From contig CAJMSX010000003.1 of NCBI GenBank assembly GCA_905216195.1, forward strand, positions 52,649-116,648: 64,000 nucleotides of DNA, given 5' to 3'. The notes beneath the pieces were generated by a model. That model was not told where the DNA came from and did no database searches. It saw only the letters and a program-made list of their open reading frames with translations. This document shows positions 1 through 6,919 of the stretch, piece after piece. The translations under genes and the position numbers were made by a program. The number at the start of each line of letters is the position of its first letter. Position 1 is the stretch's first letter. Source of the DNA: an uncultured bacterium (GTDB lineage: Bacteria > Bacteroidota > Bacteroidia > Bacteroidales > Marinifilaceae).

Positions 1-170
1 TAAAAAAACCCCTGTATGACACGGGTAGAGCTGCCATTTGATTCAGACTTCCACTGTCCCGAAGGAACTCCGAAGAGTTGAGGCCTGTCTTAGGCAAATA
101 AAGCATCCGCTCTAATTGTTTGAGTGTTGAGTTTTTCGTTTAAATTCGAAATAATGCGGGAATATCTTTA
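1..170 (-). ncRNA. ssrS: Probable 6S RNA
   Basis: Non-coding stretch immediately downstream of zapA on the same strand. Read on the minus strand it can fold into a long rod: TAGAGC pairs with GCTCTA around a central region containing the small hairpin ACTCTTCGGAGT. It ends in a near-perfect CCCGTGT/ACAGGGG hairpin (one mismatch) followed by seven T residues at positions 1-8. 6S RNA sequesters the housekeeping RNA polymerase holoenzyme, and a position next to zapA is a conserved context for it in several phyla. The 5' end is uncertain; it may begin near 172 or be processed from the zapA transcript. The assignment rests on context and fold only. Confidence 0.55.
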
Positions 171-196
171 TTTAAATTCAAAGAACGCTGTATTGA

Positions 197-499
197 TTAC
201 TCTTTGATCAATTCATCAATTTTTATATTCATTTTTTCAATTTCATTCAATATCGGTTCCGTATCGTTTCTTTTTTCCGTTTGGATCAGCGCTACTGTAT
301 GCTGAAAAGCCGTCAGGTAAAGAAAGTCCAACGGATCGGCTTGTGTGCCGTATTTTGCCTGAAATTTTGAAATCATATCATTAATGCGTTTCGATGCTGC
401 CCGGTAAATTTCCTCCTCCTCTTCACTCCTGGCGATTATCGGGAATTTTTTATTAGCGATGCTAACATGAATCGTAACGCCTGAATCTTTCTCGCTCAT
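197..499 (-). CDS. zapA: Cell division protein ZapA
   Basis: Encodes 100 residues. The N-terminal half carries the ZapA pattern: a beta strand with VTIHVSIANKKFPI, then EEEEEIYRAASKRINDMI, then a predicted long helix in the C-terminal half. ZapA binds FtsZ and promotes bundling of protofilaments at the division site in the cytoplasm. It starts 3 bases after the stop of the upstream coiled-coil gene, so the two are surely co-transcribed. The length and the 6S-like RNA directly downstream both fit the family. Confidence 0.88.
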   Translation of the reverse strand: MSEKDSGVTIHVSIANKKFPIIARSEEEEEIYRAASKRINDMISKFQAKYGTQADPLDFLYLTAFQHTVALIQTEKRNDTEPILNEIEKMNIKIDELIKE

Positions 500-502
500 A
501 AA

Positions 503-796
503 TTAATTATTCAAAAGAGCAATACATTTGTCGATCTCCCGCACCAATTGGTTAATCCTCATTTTCGCCTGGTAACTCCCGTTACCCCCGCCGGAAATGG
601 CATTAGCCACCTTGGCTGTGTTTAATTCTTCGTTTAACTTCCTGTTCTCACTTTTGAGGCTTTCCATTTCTGTCAACAGTTCGTTTATTCTGTTTTCCTG
701 ATTTTTGTTCCTTTCCAGTGAGGATATATATAATTTTATTAACCTTTCAACTTTAAATTTTAACTCGTTTAAAACGGCTTCCTGTCTTCCAGTCAT
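503..796 (-). CDS. Coiled-coil protein upstream of ZapA (ZapB-like)
   Basis: Encodes 97 residues that are almost entirely helical, with a leucine/asparagine heptad pattern from about residue 15 to 65 (for example RINELLTEMESLKSENRKL), then a glycine-rich hinge SGGGNG and a short C-terminal helix. There is no signal peptide or membrane segment. A short coiled-coil protein directly before zapA is common in Bacteroidota, and a ZapB-like role in the division ring is inferred from context and shape, not from sequence identity. The start is an ATG about 12 bases downstream of the predicted transcription start. Confidence 0.75.
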   Translation of the reverse strand: MTGRQEAVLNELKFKVERLIKLYISSLERNKNQENRINELLTEMESLKSENRKLNEELNTAKVANAISGGGNGSYQAKMRINQLVREIDKCIALLNN

Positions 797-814
797 AATT
801 TATCGTTTTCACGA

Positions 815-822
815 CAAAGATA
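815..822 (-). promoter_or_regulatory. -7 box for the zapB-like/zapA operon
   Basis: Minus-strand TATCTTTG matches the Bacteroidota -7 consensus TAnnTTTG and lies 19 bases upstream of the ATG at 796. No clear -33 TTTG was seen. Confidence 0.6.
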
Positions 823-854
823 GATTTTTTTCTTTAAATTATCAATAGTGTTTC

Positions 855-862
855 TATATTTG
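855..862 (+). promoter_or_regulatory. -7 box for the M23 peptidase gene
   Basis: TATATTTG matches TAnnTTTG. It lies between an upstream GTG (848) and the ATG at 887. Transcription starting just after it would exclude the GTG, so it decides the start codon. It is divergent from the zap promoter about 30 bases away. Confidence 0.6.
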
Positions 863-886
863 CGTGATAAAATAAAGATTTTTGTG

Positions 887-2563
887 ATGAAGCGGAGGAG
901 AAGAGAAGGAATATTTTTCCTGATGTGTTTTTGGATTCTGGTAGGCCTATCCGTTGAAGGCCAGGTAGTAAGTGAAGCTTTGCCGCTGCATGGCGTTCCC
1001 TTGTTAAGCGGAGGTTTCGGGGAACTCCGGTCTACGCATTTTCATTCCGGAGTGGATCTGAAAACCGGAGGACGGACAGGGTTGGCTGTGCTTTGTGTGA
1101 AGGACGGGTTGCTGGCCCGGGTGAAGGTTTCTTCTACAGGTTATGGAAAAGCCCTCTATATGGAACATGCTGACGGAACGACCACCGTTTACGGACATTT
1201 GGAGCAATTTAACGGAAAAATCACCCGGCTTGTGCGTGAACGGCAATACCGTCAGGAAAGTTTTGCCGTAGACCTGGAGGATGCCAAACAGTACGGTCTT
1301 TTTTTTAGACGGGGGGATACCCTGGCCTGGAGCGGAAATACCGGATCTTCCGGAGGTCCCCATTTGCATTTCGAATACCGGGATACCCGTTCCGAACGCC
1401 TGATCAATCCCTTGCACTATTTTTCCATAAAAGATCAGATTGCGCCCGTTATCCGCAGTCTGTACCTGTACGCGGTTACCGATTCCGGACGAGTCCGGCA
1501 ATTGCAGACGATTACTCCTCGGCGGGTGGGAAGCCGACGGTATGCGGGGGGACAAATCGGGGTTCCCGCCGGCCGGATCGGTGTAGGGTTTTATCTTACC
1601 GACGCTATGAACGATTCCTGGAATAAGCTGGGGGTGTATAAACTTCGGCTGGAAGTTGACGATCGGGTTGTATTTCAGCTACAGGCCGACACGGCTTCTT
1701 TCGACCAGAATAGGTTGGTAAACGATCTGAAAGATTATACGCTGTATCAGGAAAAGGGGCAGACGGTATACCGCTGTTTCGGTAATTTCGTTTCCCGTAT
1801 ACTGGGGGTGGAGTGTATCGATAAAGGACATATCAAGGTGGAGAAAGGAGAGGAAATACCGGTTCGTGTGGAGGTTTCCGATATAAATGGGAATCGGTCG
1901 GAGATGAGTTTCAAGCTCAGGGGAGGTGAAAAGCTGCTGCCCGAGGATAAAAAAATAGTCCATTATGAACAGTCTCATCTCTTGCAGGAGGGACCTTATT
2001 CCCTGGAATTGAAAGCCGGTGCTCTGTTTTCTTCGGTGGAGCGTGTGGTGCGGACCGATTCCCTGACCGATAACGAAGGTATGTTGCGAAATGTGTTTGT
2101 GACGGCTGAGAAAGAGGTACCCCTGTCGGTGAATTCCGTATTGCGGGTCCAGGGGAAATACGATACCCGAACGGTGATATGCCGGGTAGGACCCGGGCAA
2201 CGGTTGGCTGCGCTTCCCACTTTTCGGGATGAAGAAAGCATCTATAGTTTCGTCCCGGTTTTAGGACGTTATACCGTAGTTCTGGATTCGGTGCCTCCTG
2301 AAATTATTTACAAGGGAAGGAGGGGAGACCGTTTCCGGTTTCAGATCAAGGATCTGCTGTCGGGGATTGCTTCCTGGAGAGGAGAAGTGAACGGAAAATG
2401 GACTCTTTTTGAATATGATATGAAATCAGGTATGCTCTGGTGTAAACGGAATGAACCTGCTTTTATAAAAGGGAAAAGCAATCGGATCCGCTTATCGGTT
2501 ACCGATGGCGCCGGAAACAAAGCCCAATGTGAAATAAAGGTAGAGATCACCCCCTCAGAATAA
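887..2563 (+). CDS. M23-family (LytM-type) secreted metallopeptidase
   Basis: Encodes 558 residues. A basic start (MKRRRREG) and a hydrophobic stretch form a signal peptide ending near VEGQ. The peptidase domain lies at about residues 30-180 and holds the M23 zinc motifs HFHSGVDL and, further on, HLHFEYRD. The rest is predicted beta-rich with no recognised domain. M23 enzymes cut peptide cross-links of peptidoglycan or glycine-rich peptides, or act as LytM-type activators of amidases, in the periplasm. Both metal-binding motifs are intact, so it is probably active. The ATG at 887 is preferred over the in-frame GTG at 848 because the -7 box lies between them. A small TPR gene follows 46 bases later. 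Confidence 0.88.
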   Translation: MKRRRREGIFFLMCFWILVGLSVEGQVVSEALPLHGVPLLSGGFGELRSTHFHSGVDLKTGGRTGLAVLCVKDGLLARVKVSSTGYGKALYMEHADGTTTVYGHLEQFNGKITRLVRERQYRQESFAVDLEDAKQYGLFFRRGDTLAWSGNTGSSGGPHLHFEYRDTRSERLINPLHYFSIKDQIAPVIRSLYLYAVTDSGRVRQLQTITPRRVGSRRYAGGQIGVPAGRIGVGFYLTDAMNDSWNKLGVYKLRLEVDDRVVFQLQADTASFDQNRLVNDLKDYTLYQEKGQTVYRCFGNFVSRILGVECIDKGHIKVEKGEEIPVRVEVSDINGNRSEMSFKLRGGEKLLPEDKKIVHYEQSHLLQEGPYSLELKAGALFSSVERVVRTDSLTDNEGMLRNVFVTAEKEVPLSVNSVLRVQGKYDTRTVICRVGPGQRLAALPTFRDEESIYSFVPVLGRYTVVLDSVPPEIIYKGRRGDRFRFQIKDLLSGIASWRGEVNGKWTLFEYDMKSGMLWCKRNEPAFIKGKSNRIRLSVTDGAGNKAQCEIKVEITPSE

Positions 2564-2609
2564 TAAAGAATCTTAAAATAATAAATTAAATACGGATAAA
2601 TTTTAAAAT

Positions 2610-2876
2610 ATGGAAAAAAAGATCGATCGATGGCTACAGGAAGGGAAAATCGAAGAGGCGATGCAGGCGCTGGAAAAACATCCGGAAATTGACCGACAGG
2701 AAGAGCTGTTGCTTTTACTGGGAGAGTTGTATTATAAACAAGGAAAAACCATAGAAGCTCTGAATAAATTCAATGCATTGTTACGCCTGAATCCCGAACA
2801 TAAAAAAGCACAGACTTATGTAGAAATGATCAACAATGTGCTGGATTTTTATTACAAAGATCTCTTGAATCCCTGA
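2610..2876 (+). CDS. Small TPR-repeat protein
   Basis: Encodes 88 residues with one clear tetratricopeptide repeat (LLLLLGELYYKQGKTIEALN followed by KFNALLRLNPEHKKAQTYV) and a partial preceding helix pair. There is no signal peptide, so it is probably cytoplasmic. TPR proteins are protein-interaction scaffolds; no specific partner can be read here. It sits 46 bases after the M23 peptidase gene and may share its transcript. Confidence 0.75.
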   Translation: MEKKIDRWLQEGKIEEAMQALEKHPEIDRQEELLLLLGELYYKQGKTIEALNKFNALLRLNPEHKKAQTYVEMINNVLDFYYKDLLNP

Positions 2877-3201
2877 ATCCTTTCGGTGTATGCGGGAGAA
2901 GGCTGAAGCTGAAAGTGCTCCCCGATAAGGAAGGGAGGGTGTTTTGATTCATATAATATTGAGATAGTCCGTATATGGCTAACTCTTATTTTTATGATGG
3001 ACGTTAATGGTTGATATAACTATTAATATGTGTTAAAATGTTAGTTGTTGTTCAAACAAATAAACACTATTTAACCTAAAGTCTTCTTTTAATCTTAAAC
3101 GGCTTTCCTTCAATGGCAAAAATAAACTTTTAGTTTTATTGGTGGTGTAAAAACAATTCAATTTGTTAATAAAACAGCCCCAAAAACTAAAATATTTTGC
3201 T
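2877..3201. other. AT-rich intergenic region
   Basis: About 325 bases without a convincing gene. The second half is very AT-rich. It contains small inverted repeats (TTGTTCAAACAA) and a TTTG at 3162-3165 that could be part of a promoter for the next gene, but no exact TAnnTTTG box. Nothing else was recognised. Confidence 0.4.
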
Positions 3202-3696
3202 ATGAATAGACAAATTTTGTTGCCCTATTATCCGTACGGGTTAAGGAGTATATGTCTTAAAAAACCGAGCGAATCTTTTTTGATTAAGGAACTGAATGAA
3301 GCCTATTACGAGGCATTGGATTGGTGGGAACGTCCGTTTCAGATCCCTTATCATTCGCCTCAATTCCGAATTGTATTGCATGCTTTGGAGGATATTTCCC
3401 GTCCTTTAAAAGTAAATAACCGGGAAGTCGTCGCTTCGGACGTAATATGCAGGATCGTTTGGGAAAATACACAGGCTTTGAAGGATGAAAGTGATCCTTC
3501 CTGGATAGTCGAAACGGTAGTCAACTATTTCAACAATGCGTCCTTTTGTCCGTTTCCGCGGGACATTATGAATCAACTTTATTACCTCCTCCATGCACTT
3601 CATTTCGATCTTTCCGGCTTTATAGGCAGAAACGAGGCTGTACGGGCATCAAAATTGAAGGTCGATCCGTATGAATTCGACAAAATCGTTCTCTAG
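3202..3696 (+). CDS. Hypothetical protein, not recognised
   Basis: Encodes 164 residues from the ATG at 3202; an in-frame TTG at 3163 would add 13 residues but lies in the AT-rich promoter-like region. The protein is rich in aromatic residues (LLPYYPYGLRS, YYEALDWWERPF) and has no signal peptide or membrane segment, so it is probably cytoplasmic. The codon use resembles its neighbours. No family was recognised and the neighbours give no hint of its role. Confidence 0.7.
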   Translation: MNRQILLPYYPYGLRSICLKKPSESFLIKELNEAYYEALDWWERPFQIPYHSPQFRIVLHALEDISRPLKVNNREVVASDVICRIVWENTQALKDESDPSWIVETVVNYFNNASFCPFPRDIMNQLYYLLHALHFDLSGFIGRNEAVRASKLKVDPYEFDKIVL

Positions 3697-3949
3697 AATT
3701 CGTACAATATGAAAGATGATACCCCCGATGTTGGACGAAGGCGGGATAACTGTTTTCAGGGAAAACAGGGGGGGCTTTCCCGGCGGAGTACAATTCCGCT
3801 GGGGTATGCGCCTCTTTTCGCTTTACAACGGAGAAATGCCTGGAAGCAGAAATAACGCTTTTAGGAGGCGGTTACGCTCGGGAGAGGAAAAGAAAACGGG
3901 CGAATTTTAATAAAAAAAGTTAAAAATACACCTTATATTTCTATTTTAC

Positions 3950-3957
3950 TAATTTTG
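3950..3957 (+). promoter_or_regulatory. -7 box for the GLPGLI gene
   Basis: TAATTTTG matches TAnnTTTG in an AT-rich tract. It predicts a leader of about 105 bases before the ATG at 4072. Confidence 0.5.
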
Positions 3958-3993
3958 TCAGAAAAATAGTTCCCAGGAGGTAAAGAAAGGAAA

Positions 3994-4059
3994 ATGAAGA
4001 AGAGATTCGAAAAAGGATATTTTGTTCGGGGGATGGCGGGTGAAGTTTCTGATATGTGA
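3994..4059 (+). CDS. Possible 21-codon leader ORF
   Basis: A short frame (MKKRFEKGYFVRGMAGEVSDM) begins 14 bases after an AGGAGG at 3975-3980. It ends with TGA 12 bases before the ATG of the GLPGLI gene and lies wholly inside the predicted leader. It may be translated and coupled to the next gene, or be chance. It is basic at the N terminus and has no known relatives. Confidence 0.3.
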   Translation: MKKRFEKGYFVRGMAGEVSDM

Positions 4060-4071
4060 ATAGTTTAGCCG

Positions 4072-4935
4072 ATGAAAAAGGTTGTTTGGTTTTTATGTTT
4101 TTGCTTAGGAAGTCTGCCTATAACGGGTCAGGTATATTCTGAAAATGATTGGGAAAATTATATCCCTCATGAAATTTATCCGAAAGAAAATCTGGATATT
4201 ACCAAATTATGCGTTCAATACCTACAGACCTTCCGGTACGATCGATCGGATACCTCCCGGGCGGTGGTTTCGGAGATGATTTTGCAGATCGGAGAAAAGC
4301 TTTCGAAGTATTCCAATTATACCTTATTATCGAACGATTCTATTGTGGAGGAGGAAATGAATTCGGAACTCACTATAGCCGATATTATTTCTGCTTCCGT
4401 TGAACGAACTTATGAGGCCGGTGACCGGAGTATGATTTATAAAAATTATCCTCCCGGAAAGATATCGGTTCAAAATAATATTTTCCGTAAGAAATATGTA
4501 TACGAAGAACCTATACCTTATTTTGACTGGAAAATTGAAGCGGATTCTCTCTGTGTAGCGGGATATATGTGCCGGAAGGCCGTCGGTCCCTTCCGGGGAC
4601 GGCTGTATACGGTTTGGTTTACGCCTCAGATTCCTATTAACAACGGTCCCTGGAAATTATGCGGGTTGCCGGGTTTGATCCTGAAGGCGGAAGATGCCGA
4701 AGGGGCTTATACCTTCGAAGCTTTTTCGGTTTATGAAGTATCCTGGAATAAACCGGTTTACCGACCGGTTCGCAGGGGAGAGATCCGGACTACCCGGGAA
4801 AAATTTTTACGTTTCGAAAAAGAAACGATGCAGAATTTACGAAAACGACAGGAGAATATTCAGGCGATTTATTCCCGGAAGAGCAAACCTGCCCGGTCCC
4901 GAAAATCTGCTTACAATCCCATCGAACTGGAATAG
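4072..4935 (+). CDS. GLPGLI family secreted protein
   Basis: Encodes 287 residues with a signal peptide (MKKVVWFLCFCLGSLPITGQ). The family signature is at about residues 180-210: NNGPWKLCGLPGLILKAED, preceded by YTVWFTPQIPI. GLPGLI (Porph_ging) proteins are found almost only in Bacteroidota; they are exported and their function is unknown, although some lie next to TonB-dependent receptors. The C-terminal 40 residues are strongly basic and probably disordered. It appears to be a single-gene unit with its own promoter. Family confidence is high; function is unknown. Confidence 0.88.
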   Translation: MKKVVWFLCFCLGSLPITGQVYSENDWENYIPHEIYPKENLDITKLCVQYLQTFRYDRSDTSRAVVSEMILQIGEKLSKYSNYTLLSNDSIVEEEMNSELTIADIISASVERTYEAGDRSMIYKNYPPGKISVQNNIFRKKYVYEEPIPYFDWKIEADSLCVAGYMCRKAVGPFRGRLYTVWFTPQIPINNGPWKLCGLPGLILKAEDAEGAYTFEAFSVYEVSWNKPVYRPVRRGEIRTTREKFLRFEKETMQNLRKRQENIQAIYSRKSKPARSRKSAYNPIELE

Positions 4936-4966
4936 ATACCGGTGTGTGGGAATTCCTTGCATAAAA

Positions 4967-4998
4967 TTTTTACATTTCAATTAATTGCCTTATCTTTG
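4967..4998 (+). promoter_or_regulatory. Promoter of the rpsU transcript
   Basis: TATCTTTG at 4991-4998 is a full -7 match. A T-rich -33 (TTTTT at 4967-4971) lies 19 bases upstream. It predicts an unusually long leader of about 210 bases before rpsU. Confidence 0.65.
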
Positions 4999-5045
4999 TC
5001 CCCTCTAATGAAAAAAGTATAATAAATTAACAATCAAACCGCTTT

Positions 5046-5217
5046 GAAAGGAGGTGGCCTTATTCCGGGGAAATAACGTAACGAAACTATACTGTAAGGG
5101 TAGCATTTATCCTGCTGATTGCCGGATAAAAGTAGGTTCTGCGGACAGAGGTCTGAAAGGAATAAAGAGCAGGGGAGCGAAAGGAGCGGAAATGTTTAAT
5201 TGTTAAAATAGAATATT
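5046..5217 (+). promoter_or_regulatory. rpsU mRNA leader with displaced anti-SD complement
   Basis: Untranslated leader before rpsU. At 5046-5056 GAAAGGAGGTG is complementary to the 3' end of 16S rRNA, but no start codon follows at usable distance. A hairpin TTTATCC(5106-5112)/GGATAAA(5124-5130) follows. AAAGGAG at 5180-5186 then precedes a 4-codon frame (ATG 5192, TAA 5204) just before the rpsU ATG at 5218. bS21 is known in Bacteroidota to help occlude the anti-Shine-Dalgarno, so an autoregulatory leader is plausible; this is inference. Confidence 0.45.
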
Positions 5218-5409
5218 ATGATTATTGTACCTTTAAAAGAAGGCGAAAATATCGAAAGAGCCTTAAAAAAATTCAAAAGAAAATTCGAAAAAACCGGAGT
5301 CATTAAAGAACTGAGAGATCGTCAGGCATTTACCAAGCCTTCGGTTCGGCAAAGGCAACAGCACTTAAAAGCCGTTTACAAGCAGTCGTTGCAGAGTGCT
5401 GAAGAATAA
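5218..5409 (+). CDS. rpsU: 30S ribosomal protein bS21
   Basis: Encodes 63 residues, the usual length. It begins MIIVPLKEGENIERALKKFK and has the basic central helix KRKFEKTGVIKELRDRQAF typical of bS21. This subunit sits near the 3' end of 16S rRNA on the platform of the small subunit; in Bacteroidota it helps sequester the anti-Shine-Dalgarno. It is followed by the xer-type recombinase and hpf genes, a conserved order in the order Bacteroidales. The ATG has no Shine-Dalgarno directly before it. Confidence 0.96.
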   Translation: MIIVPLKEGENIERALKKFKRKFEKTGVIKELRDRQAFTKPSVRQRQQHLKAVYKQSLQSAEE

Positions 5410-5481
5410 AATTTTAGTCCGGAGGTTTGTTTTTTCCGGACTAAACGTTTATTTTTAGGTACGATTTCAAAGGATAAACGT

Positions 5482-6363
5482 ATGGAAATTGAGCCTTTTC
5501 TGAGTTATTTGCAGGATATAAAGCGGTATTCGCCTCACACATTGACGGCTTATAGGGAGGATTTGGAGCAATTTCTGTCGTATTGCGGGACGATAAACGA
5601 AGTACAGGACTTTCCGGATATAACGGCTAAGATGGTACGGGAGTGGGTGGCCATTCTGATGTCGGGAGGGATGCATCCCACTACGGTCAGGCGAAAACTC
5701 AGCGCTTTGCGCACGCTCTTTAAATACTTGTTGAGGGAAAGAAAAGTGGAGGACAATCCGACGGAGAGTGTGACTCTCCCTAAATCGGGAAAGCGTTTGC
5801 CGGTATTTGTGCCGGATTATCAGATGGATGAATTGCTCGACGGCGAGGCGTTGCAGGGAGGATTTCCGGAGTTGAGGGACAGGTTGGTTCTCCTGATGGC
5901 TTATCTTACCGGGATGAGGCGTTCCGAGTTAGTGGGGCTGAAGCTGGGGGATGTGGATTTTTCCGGGGAAAACCTGAAAGTGACCGGAAAAGGAAACAAA
6001 CAGCGGTTGCTTCCTTTGGCCCGGGAGTTGCTGGAAGATATGAAGTGTTACCTGGAGTGGAGGAAAAGAATCGTTTCTCCGGAACACGACTATTTTTTCG
6101 TAACGGATAAAGGAAAGCCCGTGTATGACAAATTTATCTATCGTTTGGTCGTCAAATATTTGGGTACTGTCACTACGCTGAAAAAACGGAGTCCTCATGT
6201 ACTGAGGCACACCTTTGCCACCCAGTTGCTCAACAACGGGGCTTGTATTGAAGCTATCCGGGAATTGCTGGGTCATGCAGATCTGGCGGCTACGCAAATA
6301 TATACGCATAATTCTTTTGAAAATTTGATCAAGGTGTTTAACCAGGCTCATCCGAGAGCTTAA
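5482..6363 (+). CDS. Tyrosine recombinase, XerC/XerD type
   Basis: Encodes 293 residues, the Xer length. The N-terminal SAM-like core-binding domain spans about residues 1-90 (FLSYLQDIKRYSPHTLTAY). The catalytic domain shows the family residues: Arg in TGMRRSELVGLKLGDVD, HVLRHTFATQLLNNG (His-x-x-Arg), and LGHADLAATQIYTH with the His and the nucleophile Tyr. Xer recombinases resolve chromosome dimers at dif with FtsK. Its position between rpsU and hpf is a housekeeping context, so it is not an island integrase. Which of XerC or XerD it is cannot be told from the sequence alone. Confidence 0.92.
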   Translation: MEIEPFLSYLQDIKRYSPHTLTAYREDLEQFLSYCGTINEVQDFPDITAKMVREWVAILMSGGMHPTTVRRKLSALRTLFKYLLRERKVEDNPTESVTLPKSGKRLPVFVPDYQMDELLDGEALQGGFPELRDRLVLLMAYLTGMRRSELVGLKLGDVDFSGENLKVTGKGNKQRLLPLARELLEDMKCYLEWRKRIVSPEHDYFFVTDKGKPVYDKFIYRLVVKYLGTVTTLKKRSPHVLRHTFATQLLNNGACIEAIRELLGHADLAATQIYTHNSFENLIKVFNQAHPRA

Positions 6364-6382
6364 AATTAAAGGAGGAAATACT

Positions 6383-6682
6383 ATGGAAGTAAGAATTAAT
6401 TCTGTCGGTTTTTCTGCAAGTTCGCAGCTTGAAGATTTTATCCAAAAAAAATTCGCTAAGCTGGAAAAATATAATGACGGAATCCTGAGTGTAGATGTTG
6501 CGTTGAAACTCGAAAAAGACGATAATCTGGAAAATAAGGTGGTTGAGGTCAGCGTAAATATTAAAGGCCAGGATGTTTTTGCCAAGAAGAATGCCAAGAA
6601 ATTCGAAGAAGCCGTCGACGAATTGTATGACGTATTGAAACGTCAGTTGGTAAAAATCAAAGAAAAAGAGAGGGAAAAATAG
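6383..6682 (+). CDS. hpf: Ribosome hibernation-promoting factor (HPF/RaiA family)
   Basis: Encodes 99 residues, the short form without the dimerising C-terminal domain. It shows the family beta-alpha-beta pattern: MEVRINSVGFSASSQLEDFI, then KFAKLEKYNDGILSVDVALK, then the basic end DELYDVLKRQLVKIKEKERE. It binds the decoding centre of idle ribosomes and stores them in stationary phase. AAAGGAGG at 6368-6375, seven bases before the ATG, is an unusually perfect Shine-Dalgarno for this phylum. It lies 19 bases after the recombinase gene in the rpsU operon. Confidence 0.93.
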   Translation: MEVRINSVGFSASSQLEDFIQKKFAKLEKYNDGILSVDVALKLEKDDNLENKVVEVSVNIKGQDVFAKKNAKKFEEAVDELYDVLKRQLVKIKEKEREK

Positions 6683-6767
6683 TGGAGGCGTACGGTTTAT
6701 CGTTTCTTCGGCGGGGAAGAGGAGAAGAGATAATAAACTATAAACCATAAACTTTAAGCAAAAATAA

Positions 6768-6799
6768 TTTTGCAACACGAAATTATTTTTCTATATTTG
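6768..6799 (+). promoter_or_regulatory. tuf operon promoter
   Basis: A canonical Bacteroidota promoter: -33 TTTG at 6768-6771, a 20-base spacer, and -7 TATATTTG at 6792-6799. It predicts a leader of about 115 bases before tuf, with an orphan AGGAGGT at 6853-6859 about 60 bases before the start codon. Confidence 0.75.
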
Positions 6800-6919
6800 C
6801 ACGCTCGATAATCGGGCTTTTCTGGCATATTGTGATTAAAAGCAAGGTAGTCAGGAGGTTGAATAAAGGACACAGATTTTTTGTAATAAATTGTTTAATA
6901 ATAAAATTGTTTTAGAGTT

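Larger units (their letters stand above)
3697..4071. other. Intergenic region upstream of the GLPGLI gene
   Basis: About 375 bases. The first 200 hold two short overlapping open frames with no recognisable features. The last 120 hold a promoter at 3950 and a possible 21-codon leader frame, listed separately. Confidence 0.4.

Noticed and set aside
848..886. GTG start for the M23 peptidase
   Set aside because: The -7 promoter box lies within these codons, and the signal peptide starts naturally at the ATG at 887.
3709..3910. Two overlapping short frames (48 and 64 codons)
   Set aside because: No promoter, no recognisable domain or signal, Gly/Arg-rich chance-like composition.
5482..6363. Tyrosine recombinase as a sign of an integrated element
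   Set aside because: Its place between rpsU and hpf is the conserved housekeeping position, and no island genes or attachment repeats surround it.
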